NCBI RefSeq assembly: GCF_006476045.1
Contig: NZ_SRZY01000023.1
Coordinates: 310,001-374,000, forward strand
Reading direction: 5' to 3'
Source: Sphingobacterium lumbrici
Lineage (GTDB): Bacteria > Bacteroidota > Bacteroidia > Sphingobacteriales > Sphingobacteriaceae
DNA: 64,000 nt
Part shown: positions 1 to 8,734 of the stretch, piece after piece
Position numbering within the stretch: the first letter of the stretch is position 1
How the letters are laid out: each line of letters opens with the position of its first letter
Translations under genes and position numbers: made by a program
The notes under the pieces: model-generated
What the model was told of the DNA's origin: nothing
Seen by the model: only the letters and a program-made list of their open reading frames with translations
The model's database searches: none

Positions 1-844
1 GTATCATTACTTTAATGAACTCCATAAACGCAAGATTCGCTTGCTTATGATTTCGGCCATTTTTCGGGAGGAACAACTATTTTTTAAGCCGTATGGCGGA
101 TTTTATCGTTCTATTCTCAAAAAAGTCGCCTTTTTCTTTACCCAAAATACCGATAGTGTCCATATATTAAAATGGATTGGAATTACGCATGCAGGCTTAG
201 CGGGAGATACCCGGTTTGATCGGGTCGTGGAATTGCCAAAAAAACATCAGGAAATACTACCTGTACAACAGTTTGTCGGTAATCAGCAGGTGCTCGTTGC
301 TGGCAGTACCTGGCCGACGGATGAAGCGTTACTAAAGCAACTCGCAGCACAATATCCATTATGGAAATTTATTCTTGCTCCGCACGAAGTAGACCAGGAT
401 CACATAGATCGCCTGCTTATCCTCTTTCCGGAAGCTATTAAATTCTCCGAATTTTCATCGTACAACCATGCACAAATTGAAACCGCCCAGATCTTGCTCA
501 TTGATAATATCGGCATGCTGTCTTCCCTCTATTGCTACAGCGATATAGCATACATAGGTGGAGGGTTTGGAGCAGGGATTCACAACACCCTGGAGGCGGC
601 CACTTATGGTATTCCCGTTATTTTTGGACCGAAGTACGAAAAGTTTCAGGAAGCTGTTGATCTAGTCACATTAATGGCGGGCTTCTCTATTACCAACTAT
701 AGCGAATTACAGGGAGTTTTTCGGTCTCTTCAAGATCAAGAACGCAGGCGAGTTGCTGGAGAAGCAGCCAGTGCTTACGTCAAGCAACGTGCAGGGGCAA
801 CACAGATCATCATGAAATATTTGGAGACAGAACAATTATTGTGA
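1..844 (+). CDS. waaA: 3-deoxy-D-manno-octulosonate (Kdo) transferase, 3' part, cut by the window edge
   Basis: This gene adds Kdo from CMP-Kdo to lipid A precursor at the inner membrane. The open frame runs into the left edge (in frame from base 2), so the N-terminal acceptor-binding half is missing and the TTG at 41 is not a start. Visible family marks are the ISAIFREEQ..FF segment near the left edge, a GDTRFDRV motif at the start of the C-terminal GT-B domain, VAGSTWPTDE, and the glycine-rich YIGGGFGAGIHNTLEAA loop that binds the nucleotide sugar. About 280 codons remain of a family that is usually about 410-430 residues. The end is natural (TGA at 842-844). Confidence is high because the order of C-terminal motifs is characteristic. 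Confidence 0.93.
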   Translation, partial: YHYFNELHKRKIRLLMISAIFREEQLFFKPYGGFYRSILKKVAFFFTQNTDSVHILKWIGITHAGLAGDTRFDRVVELPKKHQEILPVQQFVGNQQVLVAGSTWPTDEALLKQLAAQYPLWKFILAPHEVDQDHIDRLLILFPEAIKFSEFSSYNHAQIETAQILLIDNIGMLSSLYCYSDIAYIGGGFGAGIHNTLEAATYGIPVIFGPKYEKFQEAVDLVTLMAGFSITNYSELQGVFRSLQDQERRRVAGEAASAYVKQRAGATQIIMKYLETEQLL

Positions 845-1157
845 AATCCATGTCGTTATTAAACCTTCAGATATCATTGGCAGATAAACAATCTGAATGG
901 AAATATCGATCAGAACCATCGCGAAAGGTAAACCGAAGGTTCTTATCTTTTGAAAAAAATGACGTATATTACATGCTGTATTCGTCAAATTATTTTAGAG
1001 GTGAGAATTATGTGGTGGGGTACGGGACATAATAGCATAACGAAAGAGAAGGATGAAAAAGTCTGGTGTGTGTGCTAGGCATGGACCAAAAAAAACGAAC
1101 AGTGAGATATTAGATTTTATTGAAATATATAAGTGAAGAAATAAAAAGTATCATTGA
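845..1157. other. Intergenic stretch between waaA and the oxidoreductase
   Basis: These 313 bases hold no convincing gene. An open frame from a GTG at 841 to 1032 (63 codons) overlaps the waaA stop, but its translation has no signal, domain or recognisable similarity. No clear hairpin terminator was found. The promoter of the next gene probably lies in the AT-rich last 100 bases, but no clean TAnnTTTG box is visible. Confidence 0.4.
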
Positions 1158-2441
1158 ATGAATAGAAAAGATTTTTTAAAAACCTCAGCTATTTTTGCAG
1201 CTTCTACAATGTATTCCTCATCTCAGGCATTTGCCTTAGCAGATGTAAAAATTAGGGTGGGTCTAATTGGTGCGAACGGAATGGGCTGGTCAAATTTAAA
1301 TGCCCTGCTAAAAGATAGTAGAGTAGTGTGTACAGCTTTGTGTGATATAGACGAAAATGTACTGCATAAGCGTACCGATGAATTGGCACAGCGTGGTATA
1401 AATGTCAAGCGGTATATTGACTACAAAGAATTGCTCCAGGACAATATAATTGATGCGGTCATCATTGCGACTCCGGATCATTGGCATGCCTTACAGATGG
1501 TCGATGCCGTAAATGCAGGAAAACACGTATATGTAGAGAAGCCCATTGGTAATTCGATTAAAGAATGTGAAGTGATGGTAGCTGCCGCACAGCGTAATCG
1601 AAGTATTGTACAAGTGGGACAATGGCAACGCAGTCAACAGCACTTTAAAGATGCAATCGATTTTGTTCATTCCGGAAAGCTTGGTAAAATACGAGTTGTT
1701 AAAGCATGGTCGTATGTAGGCTGGAAACAAGCTATTTCAAGTCGACCTGATGAACCTGCTCCTGCAGGTGTACACTACGATAAATGGTTAGGCCCGGCAC
1801 GGCTTAGACCCTTTAATCCAAATCGGTTTCACTTCGAATTCAGGTGGTTTTGGGATTACGCAGGTGGATTGATGACAGACTGGGGCGTACACTTGTTAGA
1901 TTATGCACTTTTAGGTATGAAAGTGTCTGATCCGGTATCCATAATGGCAACCGGAGGTAAGTATGCTGATCCAAATGGCGCGTCTGAAACTCCAGATACG
2001 TTAACAGCAGTATATCAATTTGATGATTTTAATATACAATGGGAACATGCACTCGGATTAGATTTGGGACCGTATAACCGAACACATGGGGTTGCATTTA
2101 TTGGGAATAATGGTACGTTGATCCTAAATAGAGGAGGATGGGAGGTCATTTCGGAAAAAGATAAGGGGCTTGCTGTACCATTACAGAAATCATCAGATAA
2201 TGGATTAGAAAAGCACATGGTCAACTTTGTGGATGCCATCGTTAAAAAAGATGCCGGCAAGCTAAATGCACCTATAGAAGCGGGCGCACATATCGCGGCT
2301 TTTTCACAGATGGGAAATATTGCTTATCGAACCGGTAAAAAGTTATTCTGGGACAAGAAGCAACGAAAATTTACGGACAAGGAAGCGAATAAATATTTGG
2401 TACCGCAATACCATAACGGCTACAAATTGCCGAAAGTATAG
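1158..2441 (+). CDS. Exported Gfo/Idh/MocA family NAD(P)-dependent oxidoreductase
   Basis: A sugar- or polyol-type dehydrogenase of the Gfo/Idh/MocA family, 427 residues. The N-terminus (NRKDFLKTS then a hydrophobic stretch) resembles the signal sequences of Bacteroidota secreted members, many of which carry a twin-arginine-like signal; here only one Arg is followed by Lys, so the export route is uncertain. The Rossmann motif GLIGANGMG is at residues 35-43, followed by CDID at the end of strand 2. The ATPDHWH segment and the catalytic EKP (about 127-129) are present, and the C-terminal alpha/beta domain contains WFWDYAGG and DWGVHLLDYAL. The substrate cannot be read from sequence. Homologues commonly act on glycosides or inositols in the periplasm. 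It stands alone between waaA and the convergent hemW. Confidence 0.88.
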   Translation: MNRKDFLKTSAIFAASTMYSSSQAFALADVKIRVGLIGANGMGWSNLNALLKDSRVVCTALCDIDENVLHKRTDELAQRGINVKRYIDYKELLQDNIIDAVIIATPDHWHALQMVDAVNAGKHVYVEKPIGNSIKECEVMVAAAQRNRSIVQVGQWQRSQQHFKDAIDFVHSGKLGKIRVVKAWSYVGWKQAISSRPDEPAPAGVHYDKWLGPARLRPFNPNRFHFEFRWFWDYAGGLMTDWGVHLLDYALLGMKVSDPVSIMATGGKYADPNGASETPDTLTAVYQFDDFNIQWEHALGLDLGPYNRTHGVAFIGNNGTLILNRGGWEVISEKDKGLAVPLQKSSDNGLEKHMVNFVDAIVKKDAGKLNAPIEAGAHIAAFSQMGNIAYRTGKKLFWDKKQRKFTDKEANKYLVPQYHNGYKLPKV

Positions 2442-2526
2442 GGTGGAGACATGTGACCATAAAGCTGTATGATGCAAAGACAGGCGGGTAAAGACAAGAG
2501 TAAGTCGAAAGCCCGCTCTTACTAAA

Positions 2527-3663
2527 TTATAGATGTGTTTCATCGATCAGAAACAACGCTGAAGCAATATGATCAGCAATTAATTTCCCTGTTGCAGTAA
2601 GCCGTATAGTATGATCCGCTAAATCAACATCTCCTTTTTCAACAAATTGTTGTACTTCTCTTTCAATAAAGTTTCTGGTGCCGGCACCAAAATCGGCTTT
2701 CACTTTATCTAAGTCTATTCCCCACATGGTACGAAGTGAGGTCATGATGTATTCGTTGACACGGTCTTCCAGTGATAAATCCTCGGTTTCCAAATGAAAT
2801 GAATTTTCCTGTATTCCTGAAATATATTTTGCATTGTTAGCGACATTCCAGGTACGTGAAGCGCCATTAAAAGAATGAGCAGAAGGGCCAATTCCTAAAT
2901 AGTGTCTACCTCTCCAATAGTTGGTGTTGTGTTTAGCATACCTGCCCGGCTTCGCAAAATTAGATATTTCGTAGTGTTCAAAACCACTATGGGCCAAGGT
3001 CTCAATCAGGATCAACATCTGTTCAGCACTTTGCTCTTCATTTAGAGAAGCCGTTTTTCCTTGCTTGATAAAGTAATCTAAAGCTGTTCTACTTTCAACG
3101 GTCATCGCGTAAGAAGAAATATGTGGAATTTCAAAATCGATCAGTCTTTGCATATTAGACTTCCATTTCTCGTTAGTGAGTAACGGATAACCATAAATAA
3201 GATCACAGGTTATATTTTCGAAGCCGGCATCCTGTACACGCATAATAGAAGTCTCGGCTTCTGCTGCGTTGTGGGCACGGTTCATCCATTTTAGATCTTC
3301 TTCATAAAAGGATTGGATACCGATGCTAAATCTATTGATTGGCGTATGTCGTAGTGCTTGGATTTTGATCCTGTCCAGATCATCCGGATTTGCTTCCAGC
3401 GTAATTTCCGCATCAACGGCAATTTCAAAGTAAAGGCCTACCTGATCGATTAATCGATTAATCTCATCAGCTTCCAGTAATGAGGGAGTCCCTCCTCCAA
3501 AATAGATGGAATGTATCCTTTTATCTTCCAGATAGGGGGCACGTATTTCCAGTTCCTTTTGCATGGCCTGTAGCATTTCTGCTTTATACTTTAGGGAAGT
3601 ACTAAAATGAAAATCGCAGTAATGACAGGCTTGCTTACAAAATGGAATATGGAAATAGATCAT
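2527..3663 (-). CDS. hemW: Radical SAM protein HemW (heme chaperone, coproporphyrinogen-III-oxidase-like)
   Basis: HemW binds a [4Fe-4S] cluster, SAM and heme, and is thought to deliver heme to apoproteins. It was long misannotated as HemN. The 378-residue protein opens with IYFHIPFC and the cysteine triad at residues 9, 13 and 16 (CxxxCxxC). The GGGTPSLL motif (from 56) contacts SAM. The C-terminal HemN-type wing includes YEISNFAKPG, YLGIGPSAHSF and a final helix-rich domain. HemN proper has CxxxCxxCxC and is longer; the fourth Cys is absent here, which favours HemW. The start is the only ATG that gives the canonical N-terminus. It is convergent with the oxidoreductase gene and divergent from pckA. 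Confidence 0.93.
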   Translation of the reverse strand: MIYFHIPFCKQACHYCDFHFSTSLKYKAEMLQAMQKELEIRAPYLEDKRIHSIYFGGGTPSLLEADEINRLIDQVGLYFEIAVDAEITLEANPDDLDRIKIQALRHTPINRFSIGIQSFYEEDLKWMNRAHNAAEAETSIMRVQDAGFENITCDLIYGYPLLTNEKWKSNMQRLIDFEIPHISSYAMTVESRTALDYFIKQGKTASLNEEQSAEQMLILIETLAHSGFEHYEISNFAKPGRYAKHNTNYWRGRHYLGIGPSAHSFNGASRTWNVANNAKYISGIQENSFHLETEDLSLEDRVNEYIMTSLRTMWGIDLDKVKADFGAGTRNFIEREVQQFVEKGDVDLADHTIRLTATGKLIADHIASALFLIDETHL

Positions 3664-3981
3664 AACGGCAAAGTTAAGGTAAAATTCGAACCTTTAAATT
3701 AATCAAATTTCTTTTTATCCCGTTCCAATCGTGCAATTTCATATTGTATCTTCAACCTCTTATTTCTAAAGACAGGCGTAGTAATATCTCGTCCAGATGA
3801 GAAACATCTACGTAAATGCAGGAGAATAAGGAAGGGCTAAAAAATATTTAAAATTAAATTTAGCATTTAAACACCTTAACATCAGTTAATTAAAAGTTGT
3901 GTACAGAGTACAATAAGCTAAAACAGGCTTTTATAATTGCTAAAATAATACATAGTTTTGCCACATATTTTAAAACAAACT
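3664..3981. other. Divergent region between hemW and pckA, with a short coding-like remnant
   Basis: These 318 bases hold the pckA promoter at the right end. On the minus strand, from about 3839 to a TAA at 3699-3701, there is a stop-to-stop frame whose C-terminal part reads FRNKRLKIQYEIARLERD. That charged, helical sequence looks like a real protein tail, but the frame has no plausible start and I do not recognise it. It may be the 3' end of a decayed gene once upstream of hemW. Nothing else is evident. Confidence 0.3.
3929..3960 (+). promoter_or_regulatory. Putative Bacteroidota-type promoter of pckA
   Basis: TAGTTTTG at 3953-3960 matches the TAnnTTTG -7 box. A T-rich tract ending TTTA sits 19 bases upstream where TTTG would be ideal. 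Transcription would begin just before the ATG at 3982, leaving a very short leader. This also argues against a TTG start at 3958, which lies inside the box. Confidence 0.45.
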
Positions 3982-5583
3982 ATGTTATCATCACCTATCA
4001 GACAATTATCCCATCTGGGTATTGTCGCATCCAAACAAATTTTCTATCAATTAGACACTGCTACACTCATAGAGCAGGCGCTTCATCACCAGGAAGCCAC
4101 GTTGACGGCAACAGGAGCATTGAACATGCAGACCGGAAAATTTACCGGACGCTCTCCCAAAGACCGGTTTATCGTCATGGATCAGCACACCGTCGATACT
4201 GTTGACTGGGGCACCATCAACCAATCTATGGATGCGGCCATCTTCGACAAAATTCATCAGCGTGTTGCCGACTTCATTTCGGATAGCGACATCTATACAA
4301 GAGACTGTCAGGCTATTGCCGATCCGCAATATGCCCAGCATCTATTCGTTGTCAGCACCAAGGCTTGTCAGGATCTATTTGCTAAAAACATGTTTATCGA
4401 GTCGGAGACGATCACTTCCCAACCTGTCGATTGGAATATTCTGGTCGCATCCGACCTGCAGCTCGATGAGCATCTCGATCTAGGGCTAGCCCATTCACAC
4501 TGCATTGCACTAGACATCTCCCGAAAGTTGATTTTGGTTGTTGGCACAGGTTATACCGGAGAGATTAAAAAAAGTATATTTTCTGTTCTGAACTATATTT
4601 TACCCCTTCAAGGGATTCTCAGTATGCACTGCTCCGCCAATGTAGGCCGAGCTGGTGATACCGCACTATTCTTTGGTCTTTCGGGGACAGGGAAAACAAC
4701 ACTTTCTAATGATCCTGACCGCTATCTGATAGGAGATGACGAGCATGGCTGGGCTACAGACTCCATTTTTAACATCGAGGGTGGTTGCTATGCCAAGACG
4801 ATTGGATTGACACCACACGCCGAGCCGGTCATTCACGAAGCCATTCGGTTTGGCGCTTTACTGGAGAATGTAACCTATCACCCTCACACACGCACAGTCG
4901 ACTATGCAGACAGCAGTCTCACCGAAAACACCCGTGTATCATACCCTCTTGAGCATGTCCGTACCTATAGCAACCGTCATCGTGCAGCCATACCCAACAA
5001 CATCTTCTTCCTGTCGGCAGATGCCTTTGGCGTATTACCTCCGATTTCCAAGCTCACGGTCGAGCAAGCGCTCTATTACTTTATCAATGGCTACACCTCC
5101 AAGGTTGCCGGCACTGAAATGGGTATAGGCAGTCCATCATCTACCTTTTCCGCCTGCTTTGGCGCGGCATTCATGCCACTGCACCCTATGCACTATGCCG
5201 AACTTCTCCGGACAAAACTGGCAGAAAACCCCGACACAAATGTATGGCTGGTTAATACCGGTTGGATAGCGGGCCCTTATGGCGTAGGCCGTCGGATCAA
5301 ACTTTCCATTACCCGCGAAATCATCAAAGCCGCGCTTAGCGGTACCTTGGGTGAAGAGGGATATCAGCAACATCCCATATTCGGGCTTTCATTTCCGAAC
5401 TATTGTCCCAATATCCCGTCGAAGCTATTGGATGCACAAGCATTATGGGAAAATACCGAGGCTTATGAGGCGATGGCCCGTAAGCTGAAAGATCTCTTTG
5501 AGGAAAATTATGCCAAATATAACACAGATGTGACAGCTCTTCCTTTACTACACTCACCCCAAGCGATAAAAACGACGATATAA
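3982..5583 (+). CDS. pckA: Phosphoenolpyruvate carboxykinase (ATP-dependent)
   Basis: Catalyses oxaloacetate + ATP to PEP + CO2 + ADP, the entry step of gluconeogenesis in the cytoplasm. The 533-residue product has the family's usual length. Present are the TGRSPKDRF substrate loop, the P-loop [11 protein letters not shown] (about 232-242), the metal-binding IGDDEHGW, and the [12 protein letters not shown] and RIKLSITR segments near the C-terminus. The frame is open from a TTG at 3958, but that lies in the promoter box. The ATG at 3982 gives the more usual N-terminus. The gene is followed after 10 bases by fbp, so the two irreversible steps of gluconeogenesis are probably co-transcribed. No riboswitch or operator was visible. 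Confidence 0.96.
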   Translation: MLSSPIRQLSHLGIVASKQIFYQLDTATLIEQALHHQEATLTATGALNMQTGKFTGRSPKDRFIVMDQHTVDTVDWGTINQSMDAAIFDKIHQRVADFISDSDIYTRDCQAIADPQYAQHLFVVSTKACQDLFAKNMFIESETITSQPVDWNILVASDLQLDEHLDLGLAHSHCIALDISRKLILVVGTGYTGEIKKSIFSVLNYILPLQGILSMHCSANVGRAGDTALFFGLSGTGKTTLSNDPDRYLIGDDEHGWATDSIFNIEGGCYAKTIGLTPHAEPVIHEAIRFGALLENVTYHPHTRTVDYADSSLTENTRVSYPLEHVRTYSNRHRAAIPNNIFFLSADAFGVLPPISKLTVEQALYYFINGYTSKVAGTEMGIGSPSSTFSACFGAAFMPLHPMHYAELLRTKLAENPDTNVWLVNTGWIAGPYGVGRRIKLSITREIIKAALSGTLGEEGYQQHPIFGLSFPNYCPNIPSKLLDAQALWENTEAYEAMARKLKDLFEENYAKYNTDVTALPLLHSPQAIKTTI

Positions 5584-5593
5584 TCTATTTGAC

Positions 5594-6622
5594 ATGGCTA
5601 TTAAAACATTAGGACAATTTATCATTGAAAAACAGGCCGACTTTCCGTATGCCAAGGGAGAGCTTTCCCGTTTGCTTCGGGATATTGGCATCGCCGCCAA
5701 ACTGGTCAACCGGGTCGTCAATAAAGCAGGTCTTGCCGACATCTTAGGTCAGCAAGGCGACATCAACATACAAGGGGAGGTTCAACAGAAACTAGATGTG
5801 TATGCCGACACACAGTTTATCAACGCCTTGAAGATGGGCGGAGAATGCTGCTATGTCGCGTCAGAAGAACACGAAGAAGGTGTAGATTTGTCTACAAATA
5901 CCGTTTCCAAAAAAGCAAAATACATCGTGTGCATAGATCCACTCGATGGCTCGTCAAACATAGATTCCAACGTTTCGGTAGGCACCATCTTTTCCATTTA
6001 TCGCCGTTTCTATGCAGACCGTCCTATCCAGGAAGAAGAGATTCTGCAAGTCGGCCGTAAGCAGGTGGCGGCAGGCTATATCATCTACGGATCATCCACC
6101 ATGTTGGTCTATACTACCGGTTGTGGTGTCAATGGATTTACATTAGATCCTTCCATAGGCGAGTTTTGCCTCTCGCATCCCGACATGAAAATTGCCTCCC
6201 GCGGCTCCCTGTACTCCATCAACGAAGGGTATTACAGCAAGTTTCCACAGGCCGTAAAACAATATATAAAATACTGTCAGGAGATTGACCCCCTTACCAA
6301 CAGACCCTACACGTCACGTTACATTGGTTCCATGGTAGCCGATATCCATCGCAATTTAATAAAGGGAGGAGTGTTCATTTATCCACAAACGTCCAACCAT
6401 CCTGAAGGAAAACTGCGTCTGATGTATGAATGCAATCCGATGGCATTTATTATCGAACAGGCAGGAGGCAAAGCCAGTACAGGTACAACGGCAATACTTG
6501 ATATCCAGCCCCACTTATTGCACCAGCGTGTTCCTATTGTTATTGGAAGTAAAGAAATGGTAGAGCAGGTAGAAAATTTCTACTCTCAACATATACACGA
6601 GGCCGTATTAACAACAGTATAG
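5594..6622 (+). CDS. fbp: Fructose-1,6-bisphosphatase, class I
   Basis: Hydrolyses fructose 1,6-bisphosphate to fructose 6-phosphate in gluconeogenesis. The 342-residue length fits class I enzymes. The metal site is clear: the EEHEEG segment (91-96) and [10 protein letters not shown] (115-124) supply the Glu and Asp ligands, followed by [10 protein letters not shown]. The C-terminal substrate-binding part has [15 protein letters not shown] and the [22 protein letters not shown] signature. Its place directly after pckA supports joint regulation. Fructose 6-phosphate is also the precursor of the amino sugars used by the polysaccharide locus that converges on it, though a regulatory link is not shown by the sequence. 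Confidence 0.96.
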   Translation: MAIKTLGQFIIEKQADFPYAKGELSRLLRDIGIAAKLVNRVVNKAGLADILGQQGDINIQGEVQQKLDVYADTQFINALKMGGECCYVASEEHEEGVDLSTNTVSKKAKYIVCIDPLDGSSNIDSNVSVGTIFSIYRRFYADRPIQEEEILQVGRKQVAAGYIIYGSSTMLVYTTGCGVNGFTLDPSIGEFCLSHPDMKIASRGSLYSINEGYYSKFPQAVKQYIKYCQEIDPLTNRPYTSRYIGSMVADIHRNLIKGGVFIYPQTSNHPEGKLRLMYECNPMAFIIEQAGGKASTGTTAILDIQPHLLHQRVPIVIGSKEMVEQVENFYSQHIHEAVLTTV

Positions 6623-6633
6623 CGCGTATAAAA

Positions 6634-6666
6634 GTAAATCCTGAAGCGGGGAGCAACAGGATTTAC
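6634..6666. terminator. Hairpin after fbp, possible bidirectional terminator
   Basis: A perfect 10-bp inverted repeat (GTAAATCCTG at 6634-6643, CAGGATTTAC at 6657-6666) with a 13-base loop sits just after fbp. It faces the end of the converging polysaccharide operon. There is no strong T-run immediately after it, so termination is inferred from position and symmetry. Confidence 0.45.
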
Positions 6667-6781
6667 AAACCAATTATTAACCTAAATTATGAAATTTTAA
6701 ACTTCAATCTATAATCAAAACGGATTACTTTTACTTTTAGTATGTGATAGGTATATTTTTTTTTGGACTATGCCCTCACGC

Positions 6782-8707
6782 CTATATTATCGCCTCCCCG
6801 GTACTGTCTAACTGTTCGTAAATTGAATTTTTCGAGATGTATTCCGGCACAATCTCTTTCATCGCACCCACTAAGGCCATACGATCAATCGATTCTGTAT
6901 AGATCAACGCACATAAGCTTTCAATTTTGTGCTTCTTGACATCCATATCCTCGGTATTCACCTTGGCAATCATAATTTTGTCGTGATGCGTTTTCTGCGT
7001 ATTTTCATCATTCGCCAACAATTCCTCGTAAGTCTTTTCTCCCGGCCGCAGTCCCGTTATCTCAATGTCTATATCCTCCGGATAGCGATATCCTTTCAGT
7101 CGGATCATCCGCTTCGCAAGATCCATAATTTTGACCGGTTGTCCCATATCAAACACGAATATTTCTCCACCCTTGCCCATCACCCCGGCTTCCTGCACCA
7201 ATTGGCAAGCTTCAGGAATCGTCATAAAGTAGCGTGTAATATCGGGATGTGTTACCGTAAGTGGCCCACCCTTTTTCAATTGCTTTTCGAAAAGCGGGAT
7301 TACAGATCCATTTGAGCCAAGTACATTACCAAACCGGGTAACAATAAAATTGGTTGTACTTTGCCTGTTCAATGCCGAAACATAGATCTCTGCTATACGT
7401 TTTGTCGCCCCCATCACATTTGTCGGGTTCACAGCTTTATCCGTAGACACCATGACAAATTTCTCTGCTCCAAATTGCACCGCGAGATCCGCGACATTCT
7501 TTGTACCGCACACATTTGTACGAATAGCCTCATAAGGATTTTGCTCCATGAGTGGCACATGCTTATATGCTGCCGCATGGAAAACCAGCTGCGGTCTATA
7601 TTTTTCAAACACCTGCTGCATAAAAATCCGGTCGCGCACGTTGCCTACCACATAAGAAGAGGTCGTTGGTGCAATTTCCAGTATTTCCTGCTGCATATCA
7701 TAGAGGGCAGATTCCGCCTGATCCAGTAAAATAATACGTTTACAATCGCTATAAGCAATCTGTCGTGCCAGTTCAGATCCAATCGAACCTGCGGCTCCCG
7801 TTACGAGGATTACTTTCCCCTGCAAAGAAGCTTTTACGATCAGGTTATCCAGTTTAATCGACTTTCTACCCAATAGATCCGTGATCTTCATCGTACGCAT
7901 CTGGCGTGCAGCCACATCCCCTGCCAATAATTTCGCTGTAGAAGGCATAATCATAATCTTCGTGGGCAATGGTTCCAGAATCGAAGATATGCGCTTCAAA
8001 CGCTCGCTATTATCATCATCCAGAGCAATGATAAACTTATCCACACGGAGCTCCTTCACATATTTCTTATTCAGACAAGCTACGTTTTTAATATGAAAAC
8101 CATTAATCAATTTTCCGATTCGTCCCGGGTTATCATCAACGACTGCCACTACCTTATATTTATTGCGCGTATCGTTCTGTAAAATATTATAAGTAATCGT
8201 CCCCATATTTCCGGCCCCCACGATTACGACACGGCTTACTGTACGTTCATTCCAAAAAATACGTTCGTAAATACTACGGTAGAATATACGTGCGGCCACC
8301 ATAGCAACAAAAGTCAGGAAAGCATGTATAAACAGTACGCCATACGACATCCGTACAAAATCGCCTACAAAAGTACCGCTATCAAAGAATTGCCGGATCA
8401 CAACAGAAGGAATAAACAAAATAATCGCAGCCATGCCCACGGCCTTCATAATGTACTGCGCATCACGAATCCCCGATTGCCGGATGATTCCCTTATATGT
8501 CCCAAAATATAAGAAACACAGGTAATACATTCCCGTCACCGATATTGATTTCTTCAGCATCAGCAACACATCGAAACGCCCCTTAAAACTATTGATGATG
8601 TAGTTGGCAAGAACATAACAGGTCCATACCATCAACAAATCAATTAACAACACCACCCACCTCGGATTGTCTTTACGCAAGTGCTTAAAAATATGTGCTA
8701 TTTCCAT
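6782..8707 (-). CDS. Membrane-bound UDP-GlcNAc 4,6-dehydratase (PglF/WbpM/CapD family)
   Basis: Family members convert UDP-GlcNAc to the 4-keto-6-deoxy sugar, the first step to bacillosamine-type sugars. The 641-residue protein has four predicted membrane helices in residues 1-140, a CoA-binding-like Rossmann domain starting at GAGNMGT (about 164), and a second NAD-binding SDR domain with GAAGSIG at 304-310. The catalytic region has STDK (421-424) and MGATK (432-436). Replacement of the usual SDR Tyr by Met is the hallmark of this family. It is the last gene of the polysaccharide operon, just after wzc. With the aminotransferase, acetyltransferase and phosphosugar transferase at 12-14.5 kb it makes up a PglF-E-D-C set. 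The exact stereochemistry of the product is not decided by sequence. Confidence 0.88.
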   Translation of the reverse strand: MEIAHIFKHLRKDNPRWVVLLIDLLMVWTCYVLANYIINSFKGRFDVLLMLKKSISVTGMYYLCFLYFGTYKGIIRQSGIRDAQYIMKAVGMAAIILFIPSVVIRQFFDSGTFVGDFVRMSYGVLFIHAFLTFVAMVAARIFYRSIYERIFWNERTVSRVVIVGAGNMGTITYNILQNDTRNKYKVVAVVDDNPGRIGKLINGFHIKNVACLNKKYVKELRVDKFIIALDDDNSERLKRISSILEPLPTKIMIMPSTAKLLAGDVAARQMRTMKITDLLGRKSIKLDNLIVKASLQGKVILVTGAAGSIGSELARQIAYSDCKRIILLDQAESALYDMQQEILEIAPTTSSYVVGNVRDRIFMQQVFEKYRPQLVFHAAAYKHVPLMEQNPYEAIRTNVCGTKNVADLAVQFGAEKFVMVSTDKAVNPTNVMGATKRIAEIYVSALNRQSTTNFIVTRFGNVLGSNGSVIPLFEKQLKKGGPLTVTHPDITRYFMTIPEACQLVQEAGVMGKGGEIFVFDMGQPVKIMDLAKRMIRLKGYRYPEDIDIEITGLRPGEKTYEELLANDENTQKTHHDKIMIAKVNTEDMDVKKHKIESLCALIYTESIDRMALVGAMKEIVPEYISKNSIYEQLDSTGEAII

Positions 8708-8734
8708 TAATATTTTTTATACCCAAATAAAAAG

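Noticed and set aside
841..1032. A 63-codon frame starting with GTG inside the waaA stop
   Set aside because: No signal peptide, motif or plausible start signal; the composition looks like random AT-rich DNA.
3958..3981. TTG start for pckA adding eight residues
   Set aside because: It lies within a TAGTTTTG promoter box, and the ATG at 3982 gives the normal N-terminus.
6929..7729. Long plus-strand frames opposite the dehydratase gene (and similar frames opposite other genes)
   Set aside because: They are shadows of well-supported genes on the other strand and their translations show no domains.
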